From positions 1 to 24,578 of the forward strand of contig CALGHW010000052.1 of NCBI GenBank assembly GCA_937916075.1: a DNA stretch of 24,578 bases, in the 5' to 3' direction. A model generated the notes under the pieces. That model did no database searches. It was not told the origin of the DNA and saw only the letters and a list, made by a program, of their open reading frames with translations. Numbering within the stretch: position 1 is the stretch's first letter; each line of letters starts with the position of its first letter. Positions 15,343 to 22,551 of the stretch are shown piece by piece. The stretch is from an uncultured Prevotella sp. GTDB lineage: Bacteria; Bacteroidota; Bacteroidia; Bacteroidales; Bacteroidaceae. The translations under genes were made by a program, and so were the position numbers.

Positions 15343-17553
15343 TTATTTTGTCGGTCGCCTTTGCTTGTCGCTTATCTGGATGGTAAAGAGGAAGCGCGCG
15401 CCGCCGGTATAGTTCTCATCGATATAGATTCTGCCGCCTAATCTCTCGGCTATCATCTGGCAGATGCTCAGTCCCAGTCCGGAGCCTTGCTTGTAGCGGT
15501 CGAGCTTCTTGAAGCGTTCGAATATCTCGGCCATCTTCTCCTTCGGCACACCGATGCCCGTGTCGGCTACGCTGAAGGTGAGCATGCCGGGATTCTCCTG
15601 GAGCGAGCAGGTCAGGGTGATGGAGCCGTGGTTGGTGTTCTTCTCGGCGTTGGTGAGCAAGTTGATGAGCACCTGTTTCACCCGGAGCGCGTCGGTATTG
15701 ACCGTATAGTCCTCGCCCACCTCCGAGTCCATGAGCAGGTCCACGCCTTGTGCCTTGCGGTGTTTCACGGTGTCGAGGGCCTCGCGGCACAGCTTGTTGA
15801 CATTGGCCGGCTCCATCATCATCACATACTTGCCGCTTTCGAGCGACGTGATGTCCAGGATGTCGTTGATGAGGGTGGTGAGCAGTTCGGAGTTGGTCAT
15901 GATGCTGTCGCTCATCTCTTTTTTATCCTCTTCTCCGAGGTCGTTGCCCATTTCCACCAGCACCTGTGAGAATCCCACGATGGCGTTGAGCGGTGTGCGT
16001 ATCTCGTGGCTCATGTTCTGGATAAACATGGTTTTCATCTGGTCGGCTTGCTGTGCCTTGTCCTTGGCTATGAACAGTTCGCTGATGGTCTGCCGCAAGT
16101 GGTGGTTGGAATGTTTCAGCTTTTTGGCGATGCGTCTCACGTTGTACACATAGATGAAGGTGAGCGTGATGATGATGACGGCCACGATGAGCAGGATGCG
16201 CAGCAGCATGTTGCGTGTTTTCATGTCCTTCTCCTGGGCTTCGCGCTTGGCTTTTTGTGCGGCCAGCGAGTCGTGCAGCTGGCGGGCTTCGAGCTTTTTG
16301 TTGTCAAACGACAGCTTGTAGTTGTCGGCGTTGAGGCGTGCCAGATGCTCGGCGGCCTTGGCCTGTCCCAGTTCGAGCGACGAGTTCTTGAGGGTGAGCT
16401 GGGTGTTGGCCAGTTCGAGCTGGGTGTTCTGCAGGTCAGTTTGCTGCTTCTCGTTCTCCAGCCGCTGGTTGTTCAGCCGGGCGTTCATCTCGTTGAGGGC
16501 GTCTTCCGACACCTTCTCTGTCATCTCCTTGTAGAGGTAATACTGTTTCCGCAGACACTCCTGTGCTTGCTTGAAGTCACCGATTCTGTTATAGTATACG
16601 GCTCGCAGTTTCATCTGCTGTGCCAGAGGAGAGATGTTTTCCAGTATTTTTTCCGCCTCGGTATAGTTGCCGTCAATCAGCATCTTAAAGAATCGCAGCT
16701 CATGGAAAAGGGATATGCTTTTAGCGTCTTTGGCCTGGTTGCTGTTTACCTGTCCATAACCCTTCAGGGCCTGTTCGTAGTTTTTCAGAAACTCGTCCTT
16801 GCGTCCCAACAAGAACAGCGCGCGGCACTTGTTGACGAGCAGCGTGTTGTGTGTTTGTTGCGACTTGGAGATTTTCAGTCCTTTTTCTGTATAGTCGAGT
16901 GCCTCGCCATAGTTTTCTGTGGCGAGGTAGCAGTCAGAGATGTGACGGTAGATGGCGGCCAAGTCCTGGTCGGGCAGGTGTCGTTGTCCATAGTCCAGTG
17001 CCTGCAGGTACGCCTGGACGGCCTGTCTGGTGGCGTGTCGCTGCAGTTGTATCTGTCCCAAGCAGCGGTAGCCGGTGTAGATGCCGTAGTTGTGCTTGTT
17101 CTTTTTGGCGTAATCCGGAAACTGGTTGGTGTAATGGAGTGCTTCCGACCAGTTACCTTGGTTCATGATATAGTTGACCTTGTTGTTGGCCCCGTAGTAA
17201 TAATACTGGATGTAGCCCGTTTGGAGCGCTTTGTCTTGCAGGTTTTTCAGCGCTTTCTCCAGGGCGGGGCGGTCTTCTTTGTAATAGTGGTATAGAAACG
17301 GGATGGTGAGCGCCAGGCATTGGGCCTTTTTGTCATTCAGGGCCAAGGCCTTGTTGTACAGGGTGTCGGCCGTGCGCAGTCCCTGCTGGGTGCGGCGTGC
17401 CTGGTGTGCCCTGACATAGATGGGGTATAGCTTGTCGCTTATTTTGTATGGATTGGTCTGGGCATGGAGCGGAAGGGCGATGGTGCACCAGACCATCGCT
17501 GACAAGGCCCTAAGGGCGATATGTTTATATATTGTTGTAGTCTTGTTCCACAT
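15343..17553 (-). CDS. TPR sensor histidine kinase (kinase 2)
   Basis: A 736-residue paralog of kinase 1 with the same plan: signal peptide (about 1-32, ending PLHAQ), periplasmic TPR-like repeats (about 40-345), coiled coil (about 352-448, LELANTQLTLKNSSLEL), membrane helix (about 450-471), HisKA with H516, HATPase_c with NLLTNAEKNT, DTGIGVP and GSGLGL. Kinases 1 and 2 share whole stretches such as CSLQENPGMLTFSV and IYIDENYTGGARFLF, pointing to tandem duplication. Aromatic-rich segments in the sensor (QTGYIQYYYYGANNKVNY near 111-128, YGIYTGYRCLG near 156-166) recur in the other two and may mark the ligand or partner site. It starts a two-kinase unit from its own promoter, downstream of the susD terminator. 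Confidence 0.9.
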   Translation of the reverse strand: MWNKTTTIYKHIALRALSAMVWCTIALPLHAQTNPYKISDKLYPIYVRAHQARRTQQGLRTADTLYNKALALNDKKAQCLALTIPFLYHYYKEDRPALEKALKNLQDKALQTGYIQYYYYGANNKVNYIMNQGNWSEALHYTNQFPDYAKKNKHNYGIYTGYRCLGQIQLQRHATRQAVQAYLQALDYGQRHLPDQDLAAIYRHISDCYLATENYGEALDYTEKGLKISKSQQTHNTLLVNKCRALFLLGRKDEFLKNYEQALKGYGQVNSNQAKDAKSISLFHELRFFKMLIDGNYTEAEKILENISPLAQQMKLRAVYYNRIGDFKQAQECLRKQYYLYKEMTEKVSEDALNEMNARLNNQRLENEKQQTDLQNTQLELANTQLTLKNSSLELGQAKAAEHLARLNADNYKLSFDNKKLEARQLHDSLAAQKAKREAQEKDMKTRNMLLRILLIVAVIIITLTFIYVYNVRRIAKKLKHSNHHLRQTISELFIAKDKAQQADQMKTMFIQNMSHEIRTPLNAIVGFSQVLVEMGNDLGEEDKKEMSDSIMTNSELLTTLINDILDITSLESGKYVMMMEPANVNKLCREALDTVKHRKAQGVDLLMDSEVGEDYTVNTDALRVKQVLINLLTNAEKNTNHGSITLTCSLQENPGMLTFSVADTGIGVPKEKMAEIFERFKKLDRYKQGSGLGLSICQMIAERLGGRIYIDENYTGGARFLFTIQISDKQRRPTK
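15981..16038 (-). repeat. Kinase H-box repeat, copy 2
   Basis: Identical over 58 bases to 13717-13774. The identity includes third codon positions, so it is more than protein-level conservation alone would require. Confidence 0.85.
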
Positions 17554-17561
17554 TCTGTTTA

Positions 17562-17569
17562 CAAATGTA
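17562..17569 (-). promoter_or_regulatory. Promoter -7 box of kinase 2
   Basis: TACATTTG on the minus strand matches TAnnTTTG. Its last base is only 8 bases before the ATG, so the mRNA leader would be a few bases long. No clear -33 element is seen. Confidence 0.5.
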
Positions 17570-17629
17570 CAAAATAAAGTCGAGAGAAGGGAATATTGTA
17601 TGGCTTTTTAAATGTTTTTTCCCTTATGG

Positions 17630-17642
17630 CCGGCAAGGCCGG
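17630..17642. repeat. Small GC-rich hairpin
   Basis: CCGGC-AAG-GCCGG lies between the susD terminator and the kinase 2 promoter. It could be a second, weaker terminator element or simply sequence without function. Confidence 0.3.
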
Positions 17643-17654
17643 GCCGGTATGTGA

Positions 17655-17708
17655 CGGAAAAAAGGTTCGGGGCAACATCTTCATTGGATGATGTTGCCCC
17701 GAACCTTT
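17655..17708 (-). terminator. Terminator of the susCD unit
   Basis: A 19-bp perfect stem (17661-17679 with 17690-17708) with a 10-base loop, followed on the minus strand by a U-run (ACCTTTTTTCC). It lies 46 bases after the susD stop and separates susCD from the kinase 2-kinase 1 unit. Confidence 0.9.
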
Positions 17709-17754
17709 GTGGCGCTCCTTGATGGGCATGAAGGCTGATGTTTCGCGCGGAGGG

Positions 17755-19293
17755 CTAATTCCCCACGATGGCCTTGTTGTAGTCCGTTTCCTGTTCGGGT
17801 ATCACCCAGGTCCAGTTGTTGTTGTCCGTGGGCGCCAGGGTGATGGCAAACTTGTCTAAGAAGTTGCCGCCCTGTGCGAACGACTTCCTCACGATGGGGA
17901 TGCCCCAACGCTTGTAGTTAAACCAGTCGTGGCCCTCGCCCCACAGCTCGATGCGGTTGTAGAGGCGCACCTCCTCCAGCAGTTCGTCGCCAGTCTTGGT
18001 GCAAGTGTATTGCGGGTCGCGTCCCGACTCCTTGTTCAGGGCCACGAGCAATTGCTGCGCCTCGGCCTCCTTGCCGGGGATATGACAGTCGGCCTCGGCC
18101 TCGATGAGATACATCTCCGACGAGCGGAACAGGCTGAAGTGGCCCACGCCCGGCTGTGCCGCAGCCTTCTGTTTCAGCTGCATATAGGCAAACACGCTGA
18201 AGGTGGCGCCTATCTTGTCGGCATACGTCTGGCGGGCTCTTGTCTGCAGGGCCGTTCCGGCCTTGCCGGTAGAGGTGCTGTAGGCGTCGGTCTTCGGGTC
18301 GAGAAACAAGTCGCGGCGTATGTCGGTGGCCGGAATCTGCTCATACAGTTCCTTGCTGATGGCTGAAGGCCTGTCGCGCGACCATGCGTTTTCCGAGTTG
18401 TAGCCCTCATAACAGAAATACTGGAAGAAAAAGAGCGACTCGGTTTCCGAACTATACACGCTCCAAATCCACTCCTTGTTGGGCGTGCAGAATCCGCTTT
18501 GGTATTCCTCGTTGCTCATCAGCGGATAGCCCTCGCGGGCCAGTGCGGCATACTTGGCGGCCGTGGTCCAGTCCTCCCGGTTGAGGGCGGCCCGTGCATA
18601 CACGGCGTAAGCCACGTTGAGGCGTGGCAGATAGTTCTTGGTGTCGTCGGGTTTCACGCCCGATGACTGGAAGAGGTTGATGGCTTGGTCCAAGTCCTTG
18701 TATATCTGTTCGTAGCACTGTCCCAAGGTGGCCAGAGGCATGTCGCCCTTCGACTCGTCCAGCCGCAGCACCACGCCGCGGGCGTCGCCCTGGTGGTCCT
18801 TCCATCGGTTGCAGTAAATCTGCACCAGCATAGAGTAGCTGTAGGCGCGGTATGTGAGTGCCTGTGCCTTCAGAAACTGCTTCTCGCCCTCCGCTCCGTC
18901 GGCCTCGTCCACGTGGAGGATGATGGTGTTGGCGTCGGCGATGAGCTTGTAATAGTAGAACCAGGGGTAATAGTCATAGTTGCGGCTGGCGTTGACCATG
19001 TGCACGCCGTTGACTATCTCTGCCAGTGCCGAGTAATACTTCTCGTAGTCGTTGCCTAAGAAGTTGCCGAAGAAGGTCTTGATGGTGCCTTCGCCATTGA
19101 AGTATCGGTTGTTGAAATATTGGGTGGTCATCAGTTTGGACAGGCCGTTGACGGCCTGCTCCACCTTCTCGGTGCTGCCGAACACCTCTTCCTGTCCCAT
19201 GGAGCTGGTGGGGTTTACGTCCAGGTAGTCGCTGCTGCACGATGCGGTCATCATGCCGGCACACAGTATAATGGTATAGAGTGATATTCTCAT
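17755..19293 (-). CDS. SusD/RagB-family nutrient-binding lipoprotein
   Basis: A 512-residue surface lipoprotein that caps the SusC transporter and binds its substrate. The signal peptide ends in lipobox TASC (Cys19), followed by SSDYLDVNPTSS, a very typical SusD start. The helical, TPR-rich RagB/SusD core follows (AKYAALAREGYPLM, and RSSEMYLIEAEADCHI in the C-terminal half), ending with a GEGHDWFNYKRWG motif usual near the SusD C-terminus. It lies 51 bases after susC. No glycosidase, lyase or peptidase gene accompanies the pair in this window, so the substrate class is open. Confidence 0.95.
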   Translation of the reverse strand: MRISLYTIILCAGMMTASCSSDYLDVNPTSSMGQEEVFGSTEKVEQAVNGLSKLMTTQYFNNRYFNGEGTIKTFFGNFLGNDYEKYYSALAEIVNGVHMVNASRNYDYYPWFYYYKLIADANTIILHVDEADGAEGEKQFLKAQALTYRAYSYSMLVQIYCNRWKDHQGDARGVVLRLDESKGDMPLATLGQCYEQIYKDLDQAINLFQSSGVKPDDTKNYLPRLNVAYAVYARAALNREDWTTAAKYAALAREGYPLMSNEEYQSGFCTPNKEWIWSVYSSETESLFFFQYFCYEGYNSENAWSRDRPSAISKELYEQIPATDIRRDLFLDPKTDAYSTSTGKAGTALQTRARQTYADKIGATFSVFAYMQLKQKAAAQPGVGHFSLFRSSEMYLIEAEADCHIPGKEAEAQQLLVALNKESGRDPQYTCTKTGDELLEEVRLYNRIELWGEGHDWFNYKRWGIPIVRKSFAQGGNFLDKFAITLAPTDNNNWTWVIPEQETDYNKAIVGN

Positions 19294-19344
19294 TTTTTTA
19301 TGCTTTTGGGGTTGTTGCGGTCTTCATTTTTTTTGACCGGTCTG

Positions 19345-22300
19345 TCAGAACTTCACGTCGATGCCGAAGGTAAACACGCGCGGGGTCACCAGGTAGTTGG
19401 CCTGCGAGCCGTCGAAGCTCTGCTGCGGGTTCATGCCCTGGCGCTTGGTGCAGGTGAACAGGTTCTCGCATGTCAATCTCAGCCTTACCGACTCCATGCT
19501 GGCCAGACGGGTCCACTGGCGGGTATAGGTCATGGTGAGGTTCTTCAGGGTCAGGTAGCTGGCGTTGGTCAGCCACCGCGACGAGTTGGCGTTGTTGTAG
19601 GGCGAGTTGGTGCTGTTGATTTCGGGGATGCCGTCGCGCAGGATGCGGTCGGGCGAGTCGGCCGTCATGCCCTCAGGTGCCTGGGTCCACGACTTCAGGA
19701 TGTCCTCATGATAGTTTTGTGGGGTGGCGGCTGTCGACATCAGGCTTTGGTATACGGCGTCGTACACCTTGCCTCCGATGGCATAGGTGAACATGGCCGA
19801 GAGCGTGAGGTCCTTGTAGCGTACGGAGGGCGTGAAGCTGCCGTAAACCTTGGGCAGGGCCGAGCCTTGGAACTCCTTGTAGCTGTAAGTGGTGTTGTTT
19901 ACGTAATATTGCCCGTTGATGAGCGTAGCGACGCTGCTGATGTCGGCCCCTTCCTCGTTGCCGATGACGCTCTTGTCGGCCGCCGTGACATGGTATTTCT
20001 CCAGGTCGGCCTTGTAGAGCGACTGGCCGGTCAGCTGGTCTACGCCCTCAAAGGTATAGGTATAAAACTCATATAGGCTCTTGCCTTCGGTCACGTTGTA
20101 CAAGTCCTTGATGATGCCCTCCTTGTTGCCCTCGGGCAGTCGGGTCACCTTGTTCTTGATGAAGGTGGCGTTGGCGGCCAAGTTTACTGTCCAGTCGGCG
20201 TTGCGGTAGATGTCCACGTCGGTGTTGATTTCAAATCCGCGGTTGGCTATCGATCCGATGTTCTCCTGGCGTGAGCCGGTCGGTGTCAGGGTCTCGGCGC
20301 TTCCGCCCGACAGGGGGAAGTAAACGTCGAAGAGCAAGTCCTTGTTGCGCTTGTCGAAGTATTCCACGCTGACGTTCCACCGGTTGAAGAGGCGGGCGTC
20401 GAGTCCGATGCCAAACGACTCGCCAGTCTCCCATTTCAAGTCGGCGTTGCCCAGCTGGGTGCGCAGGAGCGCCGCCTCCTCACCGTTCTGTCCGATATAG
20501 TAGAGCGACATATAAGAGTAATAGCTGGCGCTGGCGTCGTTGCCCACCTGGCCATAATCGGCCCGGAGCTTCAGAAAGTCCACCCACGACGCGTCCTTCA
20601 TAAACTTCTCCTTGGTCACCACCCAGCTGGCGCCGATGCTGCCGAAGTTGCCCCACCGGTTGTCCTTGGCAAAGCGCGACGAGCCGTCGCGTCGGAAGGA
20701 AGCCTCCACATTATACTTGTCGTCATAGCTGTATCTTACCCGTCCCAGATAGCTCTCGGTGCGGTAGTCGTTGGTGTAGCCGTTGACGGTGTTGATGGTG
20801 TTGAAGTTGGACAGGTTGTCGCTGTTGGGTTCCTTTTGGTTGCTCTTCAGGATATATTCATAATCCTGGTGGAAGCTGTAGTTCTCGTGTCCCAGCAGGG
20901 CGCTGACCGCATGTAGACCGAAGCGGCGGCTCCAGTTGAGCTGTTGCTGCACGGTGTAGGTCTTGTTTTGCAGGGTGGTGTGCTGGGTGCGTCCGTTGGA
21001 TCCCACACCGTTGCCCACCTGTTCGCTGTCGTAGGTGCGGTTGCGCTGGTCGTTCCAGTTCATGTCGCCTTTGACGGTGAAGGAGAAGTCGTCCAGAAAT
21101 CGGAAGGTGGCATAGGCCGACCCCGTCAGGGCGTTGCGTCGGGTGTTGTTTTTGTTGATGCTGTTCTCCCACACCACGTTTCTGTCCAGCCACTGGTTGC
21201 GGGTGTCCACCAGGTTGCCCTCGCTGTCGGTATATTTGCCGGTGTCGTAGAGCAGTTCTCCGGTGGCTGACTGGCGGTAGCTGCCGTCAGCGTTGTGCAG
21301 GTGTACGGGATAGATGGGGGCGATGTCGCGGCAGAAGCGGAAGGCGTTGTCGGCGCTGTTGGTGGCCGTTCCGTTGGTGATGTCGGCCTGCTGGTGGGTG
21401 CCTTGCAGGGCGAAGCCCGTCTGGATCCAGGTGCGGGGCCGGAAGTTCATGGCCACCCGCCCGTTCAGCCGGTTGAAGTCAGCGTTTCTTACATAGCCCT
21501 GCTCGTCGAGATAGCCCAGCGAGAAGTAGCTGTCGCTGCGGTCGGTGGCCTGGCTGCCGCTGACGTTGTATTCCTGTCGGTAGCCGTGGCGGAGGGCTTG
21601 GTCATACCAGTCCAGGTCGTCGGCATAGCCCGGCAGTATGGTCGCGTCGGTGGCCAGGCGGCCATAGCTGTTGGGGTCAAAAAGCTGGTTGTCCTCCTTA
21701 TTGTATATGTTCAGCTTCAGCGTGCTTGCTATCAGTTGGGTGTTGGCATAGTCGTTGGCCTCGGCCGATATTTCCTCAATGCCTTTTTTCAGTGTGCCGG
21801 TCTTGGCATCCGTATAGCTTTTTTTCAAGGCCTGGAATTTGGCATTGCGCACGTTCTGCCAGCTCACTTCCATAAACTGGTTGGCGTTCAGTCGCTTGTA
21901 GTCCTTCATGCCCCGGGAGTAAGACCCCTGGTTAACCGTCAGTTGCAGGCTCATCTTGGGCGTTCTGCCCCGCTTGGTGGTAATCAGGATCACGCCGTTG
22001 GAGGCCCGGTTGCCGTAGAGGGCACACGAGGCGGCGTCCTTCAGTACCGAGATGCTCTCGATGTCGTTGGGGTTGAGGTCGTTGATGTCTCCGTTGTACA
22101 CTGCGCCGTCAAGCACATAGAGCGGGTCGGTCACCCCGTTGACGGTGCCGAAACCGCGCACTCGGATGGTTGGCTCACTGCCCGGCTGTCCGTAGGTGTT
22201 GTTCACCTGCACGCCGGGCATGGTGCCTTCCAGTGCGCCGGTCACGCTGGTCAGCGGTCGTATGTCGATCTGTCGGCTGTCAATTTGGCTGACGGCTCCC

Positions 22301-22476
22301 GTGAGTGTCGATTTCTTGGCGGCGCCGTATGCCACCTGTTCCACCACCTCGTCTACCGAGCGGTGCAGGGTGTCGGCTGTCTGTGCCATTCCATAAGCAG
22401 GAATCAGCAGCATGCTGGCGCATAAGGTCCACCAGTTTCCTTTACAATTGTTCGTTTTTTCTCTGTTATTCTTCAT
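19345..22476 (-). CDS. SusC/RagA-family TonB-dependent transporter lacking the N-terminal regulatory-like domain
   Basis: A 1043-residue outer-membrane transporter. Signal peptide 1-32 (IPAYGMAQ) is followed almost at once by a TonB-box-like DEVVEQVAYG (42-51) and the SusC plug (about 52-170: KKSTLTGAVSQ, EPTIRVRGFG, DPLYVLDG, ISVLKDAASCALYGNRASNGVILITTKRG at the end). A long beta-barrel ends in FTFGIDVKF. Most SusC proteins carry a carboxypeptidase-regulatory-like domain of about 80-100 residues before the TonB box; none is present here. The frame is open to a Met at 22527, but that lies upstream of the -7 box at 22497-22504 and lacks a signal peptide at its start, so 22476 is chosen. It works with the SusD gene directly downstream. 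Confidence 0.93.
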   Translation of the reverse strand: MKNNREKTNNCKGNWWTLCASMLLIPAYGMAQTADTLHRSVDEVVEQVAYGAAKKSTLTGAVSQIDSRQIDIRPLTSVTGALEGTMPGVQVNNTYGQPGSEPTIRVRGFGTVNGVTDPLYVLDGAVYNGDINDLNPNDIESISVLKDAASCALYGNRASNGVILITTKRGRTPKMSLQLTVNQGSYSRGMKDYKRLNANQFMEVSWQNVRNAKFQALKKSYTDAKTGTLKKGIEEISAEANDYANTQLIASTLKLNIYNKEDNQLFDPNSYGRLATDATILPGYADDLDWYDQALRHGYRQEYNVSGSQATDRSDSYFSLGYLDEQGYVRNADFNRLNGRVAMNFRPRTWIQTGFALQGTHQQADITNGTATNSADNAFRFCRDIAPIYPVHLHNADGSYRQSATGELLYDTGKYTDSEGNLVDTRNQWLDRNVVWENSINKNNTRRNALTGSAYATFRFLDDFSFTVKGDMNWNDQRNRTYDSEQVGNGVGSNGRTQHTTLQNKTYTVQQQLNWSRRFGLHAVSALLGHENYSFHQDYEYILKSNQKEPNSDNLSNFNTINTVNGYTNDYRTESYLGRVRYSYDDKYNVEASFRRDGSSRFAKDNRWGNFGSIGASWVVTKEKFMKDASWVDFLKLRADYGQVGNDASASYYSYMSLYYIGQNGEEAALLRTQLGNADLKWETGESFGIGLDARLFNRWNVSVEYFDKRNKDLLFDVYFPLSGGSAETLTPTGSRQENIGSIANRGFEINTDVDIYRNADWTVNLAANATFIKNKVTRLPEGNKEGIIKDLYNVTEGKSLYEFYTYTFEGVDQLTGQSLYKADLEKYHVTAADKSVIGNEEGADISSVATLINGQYYVNNTTYSYKEFQGSALPKVYGSFTPSVRYKDLTLSAMFTYAIGGKVYDAVYQSLMSTAATPQNYHEDILKSWTQAPEGMTADSPDRILRDGIPEINSTNSPYNNANSSRWLTNASYLTLKNLTMTYTRQWTRLASMESVRLRLTCENLFTCTKRQGMNPQQSFDGSQANYLVTPRVFTFGIDVKF

Positions 22477-22496
22477 ATTATAACTGTTCTGTAGTG

Positions 22497-22504
22497 CAAA
22501 GATA
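22497..22504 (-). promoter_or_regulatory. Promoter -7 box of susC
   Basis: TATCTTTG followed by CAC on the minus strand is a textbook TAnnTTTG element. It gives a leader of about 15 nt before the start at 22476. T-rich sequence lies upstream, but no exact TTTG at -33. Confidence 0.6.
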
Positions 22505-22515
22505 CAACAAAAAGT

Positions 22516-22537
22516 TGAAAAAAGCATATAGATGCTT
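22516..22537 (-). terminator. Small terminator between kinase 3 and susC
   Basis: AAGCAT-CTAT-ATGCTT followed by T-run on the minus strand, about 15 bases after the kinase 3 stop. The stem has only 6 bp and is AT-rich, so it may leak into susC. Its first arm can also pair with GATGCT at the kinase 3 stop codon (22548-22553). Confidence 0.5.
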
Positions 22538-22551
22538 ACAATAAAGTAGCA

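Noticed and set aside
16006..17295. Open frame of 429 codons on the plus strand, antisense to kinase 2
   Set aside because: It mirrors a well-supported kinase gene; the protein is Val/Leu-rich with no motif or signal, as expected from the complement of GC-rich codons.
22477..22527. Longer start for susC at 22527
   Set aside because: It lies upstream of the -7 box at 22497-22504 and would put 17 extra residues before a normal signal peptide.
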